The position numbers were made by a program, and so were the translations under genes. The notes beneath the pieces are model-generated. The model saw only the letters and a list, made by a program, of their open reading frames with translations. It was not told the origin of the DNA and did not search any database. From NCBI GenBank assembly GCA_021773565.1, contig JAJFJZ010000001.1:1-64000 (forward strand): 64,000 nucleotides of DNA. The letters are read 5' to 3'. This document shows, piece by piece, positions 51,545 through 60,190 of this stretch. The first letter of the stretch is position 1. Every line of letters starts with the position of its first letter. Origin of the DNA: Gammaproteobacteria bacterium (GTDB lineage: Bacteria; Pseudomonadota; Gammaproteobacteria; Pseudomonadales; Azotimanducaceae).

Positions 51545-54532
51545 CTAGAAAGTTTTGCTAACGTTCAGGAAGAACCTGCGCGCCAACCAGTCATACTGAC
51601 TGTAGAACGCAGAGTTACCCTGGGTTTCTATCTCACCCAGATTCAGCGTAGTTACCCTTGGTGGCTTCTCGTTGAACGCGTTGGCAACACCTACGAGGAG
51701 ATTAATCCCGGCATCATCAAAGGTCTTGGTAACCGAGAAGGCGTGATACCAGGTTGAGTCCGCTTCCAGAACTACTTCTACAGTTTCACCACGTAAGGTC
51801 GTAGTGTTGCCGTTAAAGGCAGATGGTCCGTAGTTATTGGCCTTGCCAATGTAGTTGGTCGCCCAGAAAAAGCTCCAGTCTCCGCGTGTGAGCGTGGCAC
51901 TCATCTGGCCTATCCACTTCGGATCACCCAGTTCACCGTTGGTATCAACCGGTGGATCATTGGGGTCCAGAAAGAGATCAATCTCATCTTCAAGTTGATA
52001 GGTGGTTTGTGCTTCTACCAGCAAATTACCCCAGGGCAGTTCAGTCTGGTAGCGGGCTGCAATATCAATCCCTCTATTACGCTGCTCCGCAATGTTGATA
52101 AAGCTGTCCTTAATGTTATCGATACCACCAACGCCATCCGAGCCTATACCCGAGCGGTCGAAGAGGTTACACAGAGGTTCTGTGGAAAAGTTTTGGGAGT
52201 TGTAACACCCGGTGACAATATTTCCTGCACCAATTTGCGAGACCTCGTCTTTCACCTCGATATCGAAGTAGTCTACGGAAAGACTGAAGTCGAGCTCTTC
52301 CAGCTGGAAAATCACACCCACCGTTTTGGACTTGGAAGTTTCCGCGTCCAGTACGCCAAAACCACCGCCCGTGATTATGGTTGAGGAAATCGCTGCTCCG
52401 CCAAACGTAGCCGGAATGCCTTCCGCAGCACAGTTATCCGCTATCTGCTGGTTAATATCACCACCATCCAGCGCAGCACCCCAGCGAATACAGGGGTCGA
52501 CCCTGGATTGCGCCAGGGACGATGTTCGATCCGCAAGGAACAGCTCAAACAAGGCCGGTGTTCTGAATGAAGTACCCTGGCTGGCCCGCACCCTTACCTG
52601 GGGAACAATCTGCCAGTTAAGGCCTACTTTATAGGTGATGTCATCCCCGTAGGAATCGACATCCGTATAACGCGCAGAACCGTTAATGCTCAGGTTTTCA
52701 AACCCGGGCTTGTCTTTCAATATCGGGATATCCACCTCGGCAAATACCGCCTTGGTTTGGTCATTACCCTTGGTGATTCCGGATTCTGTGGAACCCCAGA
52801 CGTTGCCAGCAAGCGTAATTTCCCCAGGGGTATCGTTTAGCCGATCGTCACGATAATGCACACCAAAAGCGACGCCCAGATCACCTGCTGGTAATTCCAT
52901 CACACTGCCGGTTACTACCGCTTCAACTGACCATTGCTTATATTTCGTATTGCCGGTTTCAGTACCAAACAAAAACGCGGCAACTTCCGGGCTAACTTCG
53001 CCGGCCAGTAAAGCCGGATCAAGCCATGGAACGTCGACACAGGGCACACCCCGTACTGAGGTGATAATGCCAGCACAGGATCCGGTCAACCAGTTCTGGT
53101 CGAAGATAGAGTCTTCAAATACCTGGTCATCTCTATAATCACCGCTGGAATTACTATACTGAAAGGATATATCCCAGGCCCAGTCGTCCGCGAAATCACC
53201 CCGCAAACCTGCAACAAATCGACCGTAATCCACTTCAATATCCGTATCAGCGTGATCCGTTATCGGTGTGGGGCTAAACCATTGCGCACCAGTCCAACCG
53301 GCGCTAAGTGAGTTGCCCGCAAAGAAGTTTTCATTGTAGATATAGGACCAGTATTGACGGTAACCGTCCTGTCGGGTTTTACGCCGATTCAGCAATACCT
53401 CGGTATAAGCTGTAGTGCTGTCCGACAACTGGTATTCACCTTCCGCATACACCGTAAAGGTTTGCGTTTCAGGCACCAGAGACGTCTCGTCATAGAAGGG
53501 ATGCTGGAAGTTGGTAACACCGTCTGATGCGCGGTCATAAGCAACCGGAAACCAGCCCGGAGGCGTAGATATAAAGTCCGGGTTACTGGCGTCCTCGGCA
53601 TATCCAGGCACGTAGTTCCCCAGATCACCATCGTAGTCAAACTGAGCCAGCCGGTTATTGGCGTTGGGTACATTTCCACCAGGACCCTGATAGTCATATA
53701 TCCACACATGGCCCCAAATACCACCATTGGGATCCCTGCAGTGTGGCTTACCTGTACGAGGGTCCATCACATCACGACGTGCTCCGGTGTTGGGATCAAA
53801 TACATATTGTTCACCACAACGGAAATAACCGCGATCATCACGCTCCAGTTCCGCTTGTCGATTGTAATCGGCGGTGATTCTGAAGTTGCCTTTTTCAAAA
53901 GTCTTACCCCAGGACGCGCTGATCCTTTGTTGTTCACCACCCGGACTCCCTGGTTGGGTAATAAACCCGTCAAGAGTAGCACCATCGGTTTTTTTGGTAA
54001 TGATGTTTACCACACCGGCTACCGCGTCAGAACCATAAATGGAGGATGCGCCATCCTTTAGTATTTCAATGCGCTCAATCGTAGACAGCGGCAGTACGTT
54101 CAGGTCAAAAGAGGATACGCCACCGCGGGTACCAGCTGGTCCGGCACGTCGTCCGTTTAAAAGAACCAGTGTTCTGTTAGCGCCCAAACCGCGCAAGGAC
54201 AATGTGGAGGTGCCTACACCACCATTTTGAACAAAGGCAGAAGACGAAGCTGCAGTTACCTGTGGGGAACCGGCAGCAATCGTAGTATTTTGTAACAAGG
54301 CACCTACAGAGGTATATCCCTGTGTGATGGCCTGTTCTGCTGATAACACATCAATAGGCGATGAGTTACTGAAACCGTCCCGCTTGATACGCGAACCGGT
54401 AACAACAACTTCTTCTACCAATGCTTCTTCTTCAGCCAGCGCCAGTGGGCTAATGCCCAATGTGCTTGCCGTTACGGCCAGTCCAATGGCGGATGCCAAG
54501 GGAGTCTTTCTGAATGACGCAATATTACTCAT
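51545..54532 (-). CDS. TonB-dependent receptor, large type, copy 1
   Basis: A 995-residue outer-membrane receptor. Signal peptide ends near LALA-EEE; the TonB box region is EEVVVTGSRIKRDG; the plug (about 45-170) contains SLRGLGANRTLVLLNGRRAGP and YGSDAVAGVVNIITKK; the barrel ends RRFFLNVSKTF with a terminal Phe. The start is ATG 54532 with GGGGA at proper spacing. It is near identical to the next receptor. Such CarA/OmpA-like receptors take up oligosaccharides, aromatics or siderophore-like ligands; placement among halogenase genes suggests an aromatic or halogenated substrate. Confidence 0.9.
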   Translation of the reverse strand: MSNIASFRKTPLASAIGLAVTASTLGISPLALAEEEALVEEVVVTGSRIKRDGFSNSSPIDVLSAEQAITQGYTSVGALLQNTTIAAGSPQVTAASSSAFVQNGGVGTSTLSLRGLGANRTLVLLNGRRAGPAGTRGGVSSFDLNVLPLSTIERIEILKDGASSIYGSDAVAGVVNIITKKTDGATLDGFITQPGSPGGEQQRISASWGKTFEKGNFRITADYNRQAELERDDRGYFRCGEQYVFDPNTGARRDVMDPRTGKPHCRDPNGGIWGHVWIYDYQGPGGNVPNANNRLAQFDYDGDLGNYVPGYAEDASNPDFISTPPGWFPVAYDRASDGVTNFQHPFYDETSLVPETQTFTVYAEGEYQLSDSTTAYTEVLLNRRKTRQDGYRQYWSYIYNENFFAGNSLSAGWTGAQWFSPTPITDHADTDIEVDYGRFVAGLRGDFADDWAWDISFQYSNSSGDYRDDQVFEDSIFDQNWLTGSCAGIITSVRGVPCVDVPWLDPALLAGEVSPEVAAFLFGTETGNTKYKQWSVEAVVTGSVMELPAGDLGVAFGVHYRDDRLNDTPGEITLAGNVWGSTESGITKGNDQTKAVFAEVDIPILKDKPGFENLSINGSARYTDVDSYGDDITYKVGLNWQIVPQVRVRASQGTSFRTPALFELFLADRTSSLAQSRVDPCIRWGAALDGGDINQQIADNCAAEGIPATFGGAAISSTIITGGGFGVLDAETSKSKTVGVIFQLEELDFSLSVDYFDIEVKDEVSQIGAGNIVTGCYNSQNFSTEPLCNLFDRSGIGSDGVGGIDNIKDSFINIAEQRNRGIDIAARYQTELPWGNLLVEAQTTYQLEDEIDLFLDPNDPPVDTNGELGDPKWIGQMSATLTRGDWSFFWATNYIGKANNYGPSAFNGNTTTLRGETVEVVLEADSTWYHAFSVTKTFDDAGINLLVGVANAFNEKPPRVTTLNLGEIETQGNSAFYSQYDWLARRFFLNVSKTF

Positions 54533-54993
54533 ATTGTATATCCCCAAAAATTATTCAGATCGCCTTATTTCATCCCCCTAAAACGCGAGAATGTCGCAAT
54601 AAATTGCGAAGCTTGGCGATTCGTGACTATTTGGTGTTTCAGTTTCACGTAACATTTATGAACAAATGTTACAGAACCGTTACACCTTAATGCGCGGATA
54701 GTAACTCAATTTTCGGGCAATTAAATTAAAAAAATGAAGAAATAGTGATTTTTTTGATCTAATCGCCTGATTGTCTGACTGTAATTCTGTCTGTCATCTC
54801 AGGTTAAATAGATGTTTTTCGAACCTCCATTACATCTGAAAACCATCACAACCTGCATCCTGCAAGGTAATTTCGGAGATTTTTTACTGTTTTTAGCCAG
54901 ATCAGTTGGCTGAAGTGGATTGATAAACGATGCCCTGGCCTTATCCATGACCTGAATGCACCCGATGGGGATCCAGCACAAGTAGTGGGGCAC
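54533..54993. other. Leader and promoter region of receptor copy 1
   Basis: No gene is supported. GTAACATTT (54649-54657) is perfectly inverted as AAATGTTAC (54664-54672), forming an operator or leader hairpin. Further upstream, ATAGTAACTCA (about 54705-54715) recurs upstream of copy 2; on the coding strand it reads TGAGTTACTAT, with TACTAT as possible -10 box. Confidence 0.4.
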
Positions 54994-55023
54994 AAAAAAA
55001 GCCCCGATCTAACAGTCGGGGCT
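54994..55023 (-). terminator. Rho-independent terminator of receptor copy 2
   Basis: On the minus strand AGCCCCGA pairs with TCGGGGCT around an eight-base loop and runs into seven T. It lies about 60 bp after the copy 2 stop, just downstream of a second long hairpin. It is a strong intrinsic terminator. Confidence 0.88.
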
Positions 55024-55038
55024 CAAATTTCTCAGCCA

Positions 55039-55074
55039 GGTAGTGCTGGTTGATGGATATCAACCAGCACTACC
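55039..55074 (-). other. Perfect 15-bp hairpin just after receptor copy 2
   Basis: GGTAGTGCTGGTTGA and TCAACCAGCACTACC are perfect arms around six bases, starting eight bases after the stop codon. No T-run follows it, so it is not itself a terminator. Together with the terminator downstream it could protect the mRNA 3' end from exonucleases. Confidence 0.6.
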
Positions 55075-55081
55075 TTTCAAG

Positions 55082-58069
55082 CTAGAAAGTTTTGGTAAGG
55101 TTTACGAAGAACCTACGCGCTAACCAGTCATACTGACTGTAGAACGCAGAGTTACCCTGGGTTTCTATCTCACCCAGATTCAGCGTAGTTACCCTTGGTG
55201 GTTTCTCGTTAAACGCGTTGGCAACACCTAGCAGGAGATTAATCCCGGCATCATCAAAGGTCCTGGTAACCGAGAAGGCGTGGTACCAGGTTGAGTCCGC
55301 TTCCAGGATCACCTCTACTGTTTCACCGCGCAAAGTTGTGGTATTCCCATTAAACGCATCTGGACCATAGTTATTGGCCTTGCCAATGTAGTTGGTCGCC
55401 CAGAAAAAGCTCCAGTCTCCGCGTGTGAGCGTGGCACTCATCTGGCCTATCCACTTCGGATCACCCAGTTCACCGTTGGTATCCTGCGGCGGGTCATTGG
55501 GATCCAGAAAGAGATCAATCTCATCTTCAAGTTGATAGGTGGTTTGTGCTTCTACCAGCAAATTACCCCAGGGCAGTTCAGTCTGGTAGCGGGCTGCAAT
55601 ATCAATCCCTCTATTACGCTGTTCTGCAATATTGATAAAGCTGTCCATAATGTTATTAACACCCCCAATACCATCCGAACCAATACCCGAACGGTCAAAC
55701 AGATCACACAAGGGTTCTGTGGAAAAATTGTTGGAGTTGTAACATCCGGTGACAATATTTCCTGCACCAATTTGCGAGACTTCATCTTTCACAGTGATAT
55801 CGAAATAGTCGACGGAGAGACTGAAGTCGAGCTCTTCCAACTGGAAAATCACACCCACCGTTTTGGACTTGGAAGTTTCCGCTTCCAGCACGCCAAATCC
55901 ACCGCCCGTGATTATGGTCGAGGAAATCGCTGCTCCACCAAACGTAGCCGGAATGCCTTCGGATGCACAGTTATCGGCTATGCGCTGATTGATATCACCA
56001 CCATCCAGTGCAGCACCCCAACGAATACAGGGGTCTACCCGGCTCTGGGCTAACGAGGAAGTTTCGTCAGCAAGGAACAATTCAAACAAGGCCGGGGTCC
56101 TGAACGAAGTACCCTGACTGGCCCGCACCCGTACCTGGGGGATAATCTGCCAGTTAAGGCCTACTTTATAGGTGATGTCATCCCCATAGGAATCGACATC
56201 CGTATAACGTGCAGAACCGTTAATACTCAGATCTTCGATCCCGGGCTTGTCTTTTAATACCGGGATGTCTATCTCGGCAAATACCGCCTTGGTATTATCA
56301 TCACCCTTGGTGATTCCTGATGCTGAGGTAAGCCAGGCATTACCTGCCAGTGTGATTTCCCCGGGCGTATCGTTAATGGAATCGTCGCGGTAATGCACAC
56401 CAAAGGCGACACCCAGATCACCTGCAGGCAGTTCCATCAGGTTTCCGGTAACTACCGCCTCCACCGACCATTGTTCATACTTGGTATTGCCGGTCTCGGT
56501 ACCAAACAAAAACTCGGCAATTTCCGGGCTTACGTTACCTGCCAGCAAGGCAGGGTCAAGCCACGGTACATCAATACAGGGCACACCACGCACCGAAGTT
56601 GGGGTGCCTGCACAGGATCCGTGCAACCAGTTTTGGTCTCTGATCGAATCGTTGTAAACCTGATCATTTTTGTAGTCGCCGCTGGAATTACTGTACTGAA
56701 AGGACACATCCCAACTCCAGTCTTCCGCAAAGTCACCCCGCAAACCTGCAACAAATCGACCGTAATCCACCTCGATATCGGTATCACTATGATCCGTGAT
56801 CGGTGTGGGGCTAAACCACTGCGCACCATTCCAACCAGCGCTGAGAGGATTACCACCAAAAAACGTTTCATTGTATATGTAAGACCAGTACTGACGGTAA
56901 CCGTCCTGTCGGGTTTTACGCCGATTCAGCAATACCTCGGTATAAGCAGTAGTGCTGTCCGACAACTGGTATTCACCTTCTCCGTACACGGTGAAAGTCT
57001 CTGTTTCAGGCACCAGGGAAGTATCATCATAGAAGGGATGCTGAAAATTGGTTACACCGTCTGATGCGCGGTCATAACCCACCGGAAACCAGCCCGGTGG
57101 CGTGGTAATAAAGTCCGGATTACTGGCGTCCTCGGCATATCCACGCACGTAGTTCCCCAGATCACCATCGTCGTCAAACTGAGCCAGCCGGTTATTTGCA
57201 GCCGGTACATTTCCACCAGGCCCCTGATAGTCATATATCCATACATGGCCCCAAATACCACCATTGGGATCCGCACAGTGTGGATTGCCGGTTCGCGGGT
57301 CGATTACATCACGACGTGCTCCGGTGTTGGGGTCAAATACATATTGTTCACCACACCTGAAGAAGCTTCTGTCGTCTCGTTCCAACTCTGCTTGCCGATT
57401 GTAATCGGCGGTGATTCTAAAATTGCCCTTTTCAAAAGTTTTACCCCAGGAAGCGCTGATCCTTTGTTGCTCGCCACCACTGCTACCTGGTTGGGTAATA
57501 AATGCATCCAGAGTTCCGCCATCGGTTTTTTTGGTAATGATGTTCACCACACCTGCGACCGCATCAGAACCATAAATGGAGGATGCGCCATCCTTAAGTA
57601 TTTCGATGCGCTCTACGCTGGAAAGAGGCAGTACGTTCAGGTCAAAGGAAGATACCCCGCCACGTGTTCCTGCGGGTCCAGCGCGTCGGCCATTCAGCAG
57701 CACCAGTGTTCTGTTAGCCCCCAGACCACGCAAGGACAGGGTAGCGGTTCCAACACCCCCATTTTGAACAAATGCCGATGACGACGCTGCAGTCACCTGA
57801 GGTGACCCGGCTGCAATCGTAGTATTTTGTAACAAGGCACCTACAGAGGTATATCCCTGTGTGATGGCCTGTTCTGCTGATAACACATCAATAGGTGATG
57901 AATTACTGAAACCATCCCGCTTGATACGAGAACCGGTTACAACTACCTCTTCTACCAATGCTTCTTCTTCAGCAAGTGCCTGAGGACTAATGCCCAAAGC
58001 GCTCGCCGTAATTGCCAAGCCTATAGCTGTAGCCATAGGTGTCTTCGTAAACGACAAATTTGTGTTCAT
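55082..58069 (-). CDS. TonB-dependent receptor, large type, copy 2
   Basis: A 995-residue receptor more than 90 % identical by eye to the preceding copy, with the same signal peptide layout, EEVVVTGSRIKRDG TonB region, plug and terminal Phe (NLTKTF). Differences cluster in the signal peptide and scattered barrel loops (for example NDSIRDQNWLHGSC against EDSIFDQNWLTGSC). Each copy has its own terminator and leader, so they are transcribed separately. ATG with GGGGA upstream. It is divergent from the third halogenase gene. Confidence 0.9.
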   Translation of the reverse strand: MNTNLSFTKTPMATAIGLAITASALGISPQALAEEEALVEEVVVTGSRIKRDGFSNSSPIDVLSAEQAITQGYTSVGALLQNTTIAAGSPQVTAASSSAFVQNGGVGTATLSLRGLGANRTLVLLNGRRAGPAGTRGGVSSFDLNVLPLSSVERIEILKDGASSIYGSDAVAGVVNIITKKTDGGTLDAFITQPGSSGGEQQRISASWGKTFEKGNFRITADYNRQAELERDDRSFFRCGEQYVFDPNTGARRDVIDPRTGNPHCADPNGGIWGHVWIYDYQGPGGNVPAANNRLAQFDDDGDLGNYVRGYAEDASNPDFITTPPGWFPVGYDRASDGVTNFQHPFYDDTSLVPETETFTVYGEGEYQLSDSTTAYTEVLLNRRKTRQDGYRQYWSYIYNETFFGGNPLSAGWNGAQWFSPTPITDHSDTDIEVDYGRFVAGLRGDFAEDWSWDVSFQYSNSSGDYKNDQVYNDSIRDQNWLHGSCAGTPTSVRGVPCIDVPWLDPALLAGNVSPEIAEFLFGTETGNTKYEQWSVEAVVTGNLMELPAGDLGVAFGVHYRDDSINDTPGEITLAGNAWLTSASGITKGDDNTKAVFAEIDIPVLKDKPGIEDLSINGSARYTDVDSYGDDITYKVGLNWQIIPQVRVRASQGTSFRTPALFELFLADETSSLAQSRVDPCIRWGAALDGGDINQRIADNCASEGIPATFGGAAISSTIITGGGFGVLEAETSKSKTVGVIFQLEELDFSLSVDYFDITVKDEVSQIGAGNIVTGCYNSNNFSTEPLCDLFDRSGIGSDGIGGVNNIMDSFINIAEQRNRGIDIAARYQTELPWGNLLVEAQTTYQLEDEIDLFLDPNDPPQDTNGELGDPKWIGQMSATLTRGDWSFFWATNYIGKANNYGPDAFNGNTTTLRGETVEVILEADSTWYHAFSVTRTFDDAGINLLLGVANAFNEKPPRVTTLNLGEIETQGNSAFYSQYDWLARRFFVNLTKTF

Positions 58070-58508
58070 AACTTACATCCCCGAATTTTTATGTCAGCTT
58101 GCTGTTCTGCAAATTTGTGTTTATCAGGCACACACTGACTGAATCCCACATCGCTTTTTTATGCGATTTTTATTAGCAAATCAGGCGAAGCATTTCGTCT
58201 GAGTGTTTAGCCGCAATTAATCCTGGAAAACATTCGGCTTATGTTCGGAATAGTAACTCATAAATAGGAGAAATGGTTAAATAACTAATATATTCGTCAT
58301 ATTTATTAATATTTGGTCTATTTGTACATCAATCAGATTGTCCTAAAGTTCAAATATAGGTAAATAAGGCGATTCACATAATCCGAAGGTCTGATTCAGG
58401 CTAGAAATTCCTGAAACAAAAAATTGTTGTCAAAAACCCGTCCAGGCCCTTTTTTCAATCCCCACTTATGGCCTAAGCTAGTCTTCGCTTCTTACACAAG
58501 ACTAAAAG
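58070..58508. other. Divergent promoter region between receptor copy 2 and halogenase 3
   Basis: No gene is supported in these 439 bp. ATAGTAACTCA near 58244-58254 matches the element upstream of receptor copy 1 and may be the shared receptor promoter. The half near the halogenase is strongly AT-rich. Confidence 0.4.
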
Positions 58509-60128
58509 ATGCAAGCACAACGTATATTGATAGTAGGTGGCGGTTCCGCAGGATGGATGGCGGCTGCCTATTTGAACGCAGCACTCAACCATCCCGACAA
58601 TGGCCCGCACAAAAGAGCGGACATATCTCTAATAGAGTCACCGGACGTGCCCAGAATCGGAGTGGGCGAAGCGACCATTCCCAATATCAATCATATTCTC
58701 AAAGTCATCGGCATCGACGAAGTGGAGTTTATGCGCACCGTGGATGGCACTTTCAAGCAATCTATCCGCTACGTAAACTGGTTACACAACAAGGGCGAAT
58801 TTTACCACCACCCTTTTAGCCGGTATCGCCCGGCACCAATTGATCGCTCGGGTCGCAGCTGGCTTATGAGCGATCGCTCGATTCCCTTTATGGAAACTGT
58901 ATCTGCACAACCGCTGATATGTGAGCTGGGTCTTTCGCCCAAGCAGGGTCGTCCCGGTGATTTTGGAGCCCCGCTCACCTATGCCTACCACATGAACGCC
59001 CTGAAGTTTGCGGACTATCTTTGTGCCCATTCTACAGCGCGGGGAGTTACCCATTACAAAGATCATGTGGTTGAGGTTACCCGTGCTGAAAACGGCAATA
59101 TTGCAAGTGTCGTAACGCGTGGGGGGCTAGACCTGCAAGCGGATCTGTTTATCGATTGTACTGGCTTTGCATCAGTTCTGATTGAAAAAACCCTGGGCGT
59201 GGAGTTTCTGGACTACTCACAGTGGTTGTTGTGCGACCAGGCAATTACCATGCACACACCGTATGAGCAGTTCTATCCGGGCTTTGTCAGGCCCTTTACG
59301 CAGGCCTCGGCACTTTCTGCTGGCTGGGTCTGGGAAATTCCGCTGCAAACCGGCAAGTCGCTTGGTTATGTACACAGCAGTGCCTTCACAGACAAAGATA
59401 CAGCCGAAAAGGAACTACGCACTTTTGAAGGTGCACACTGCGAATCGCTGGATACGCGGCTGGTACGCTTTAAGGTGGGTCGACGTGAAAAGGTATGGGT
59501 TGGCAATTGCCTGTCAATCGGACTGGCAGGAGGCTTCATTGAACCTCTGGAATCTACCGGACTGTACCTGAGTGATCTGGCAACGGTGATGCTGGCTGAA
59601 CATTTCCCCAATTCTCCTGCAGGTTACGCGTCGGCAGCCTTTCGGGTTAATCGAATTATGGCCAATCGGTTTTATGAGGTACTGGACTTTATAAACATGC
59701 ACTACTGCCTGACTAAAAGAAACGATAGTGCGTTTTGGAAGGAAGTGCAGAAGCCCGAGCGAATAAATCCCAGACTCGCCGCAAAACTGGAATATTGGCG
59801 CCATAAACCGCCCTCCGCCTCGGATTTTGAAGATCAGTTTTTCCCAGGCCAGCCCGACACGGCGCTATCGGGCGGAGGCTTTCCAGGGGATCATCGTGCA
59901 CCAGTAGATACGGCGGGATTATGGAATCACGAAAGTTATGAAACCATCCTGTACGGGATGGATTTTTTACGCGACGAGTGCAAGGCCCTGTTCGGTGAAA
60001 ACCTGCCCAAGCCGCGTGTCGTGCAACAGGTTTATGAACGCCTGCGTCTCGCGCCACAGCTTTTACCACCCCATGAACTATGGCTACAACGCAACGTGGG
60101 AATGCTGGATTACCCAAAGACCATATAG
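58509..60128 (+). CDS. FAD-dependent tryptophan halogenase family protein 3
   Basis: A 539-residue halogenase with all hallmark motifs: VGGGSAGWMAAAYL (about residues 8-21), GVGEATIPN, the catalytic-type lysine in VDGTFKQSIRYVNW, AGWVWEIPLQ for W-x-W-x-I-P and GGFIEPLESTG for the Glu-Ser pair. It is more like typical members than protein 1. It is divergent from receptor copy 2, so receptor and enzyme may respond to the same signal. The substrate is unknown; indole-type halogenases near TonB receptors are known in other Gram-negatives. Confidence 0.9.
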   Translation: MQAQRILIVGGGSAGWMAAAYLNAALNHPDNGPHKRADISLIESPDVPRIGVGEATIPNINHILKVIGIDEVEFMRTVDGTFKQSIRYVNWLHNKGEFYHHPFSRYRPAPIDRSGRSWLMSDRSIPFMETVSAQPLICELGLSPKQGRPGDFGAPLTYAYHMNALKFADYLCAHSTARGVTHYKDHVVEVTRAENGNIASVVTRGGLDLQADLFIDCTGFASVLIEKTLGVEFLDYSQWLLCDQAITMHTPYEQFYPGFVRPFTQASALSAGWVWEIPLQTGKSLGYVHSSAFTDKDTAEKELRTFEGAHCESLDTRLVRFKVGRREKVWVGNCLSIGLAGGFIEPLESTGLYLSDLATVMLAEHFPNSPAGYASAAFRVNRIMANRFYEVLDFINMHYCLTKRNDSAFWKEVQKPERINPRLAAKLEYWRHKPPSASDFEDQFFPGQPDTALSGGGFPGDHRAPVDTAGLWNHESYETILYGMDFLRDECKALFGENLPKPRVVQQVYERLRLAPQLLPPHELWLQRNVGMLDYPKTI

Positions 60129-60129
60129 A

Positions 60130-60190
60130 GCGCCACTGCGAGTAAAGCGCCGCTGCTGGTAAAGAGGCGCTGCTGGTAAAGAGGCGCAGC
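60130..60190. repeat. Short imperfect tandem repeat between convergent genes
   Basis: The unit GCGCTGCTGGTAAAGAG occurs twice in tandem (about 60147-60183, the first with a three-base variation), with a more diverged copy before it and a partial one after. The GCGCC/GGCGC ends can form hairpins. It fills the gap between the halogenase 3 stop and the MFS stop. Confidence 0.5.

Noticed and set aside
54799-54993. A 64-codon minus-strand frame between the two receptor genes.
   Set aside because: It begins inside the copy 2 terminator, lacks a ribosome site and has a composition unlike real proteins here.
56393-57064. Long antisense frame within receptor copy 2, with similar shadows in copy 1.
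   Set aside because: It mirrors the codon pattern of the barrel coding strand and has no domain; the receptor frame is clearly the real gene.
47450-60128. A complete halometabolite biosynthetic cluster.
   Set aside because: No NRPS, PKS, tryptophan oxidase or dimerisation gene is present; receptors dominate the locus, so an uptake-linked role is more likely than classical secondary metabolism.
60130-60190. CRISPR-like repeat.
   Set aside because: Units are contiguous without spacers and imperfect; there are no cas genes.
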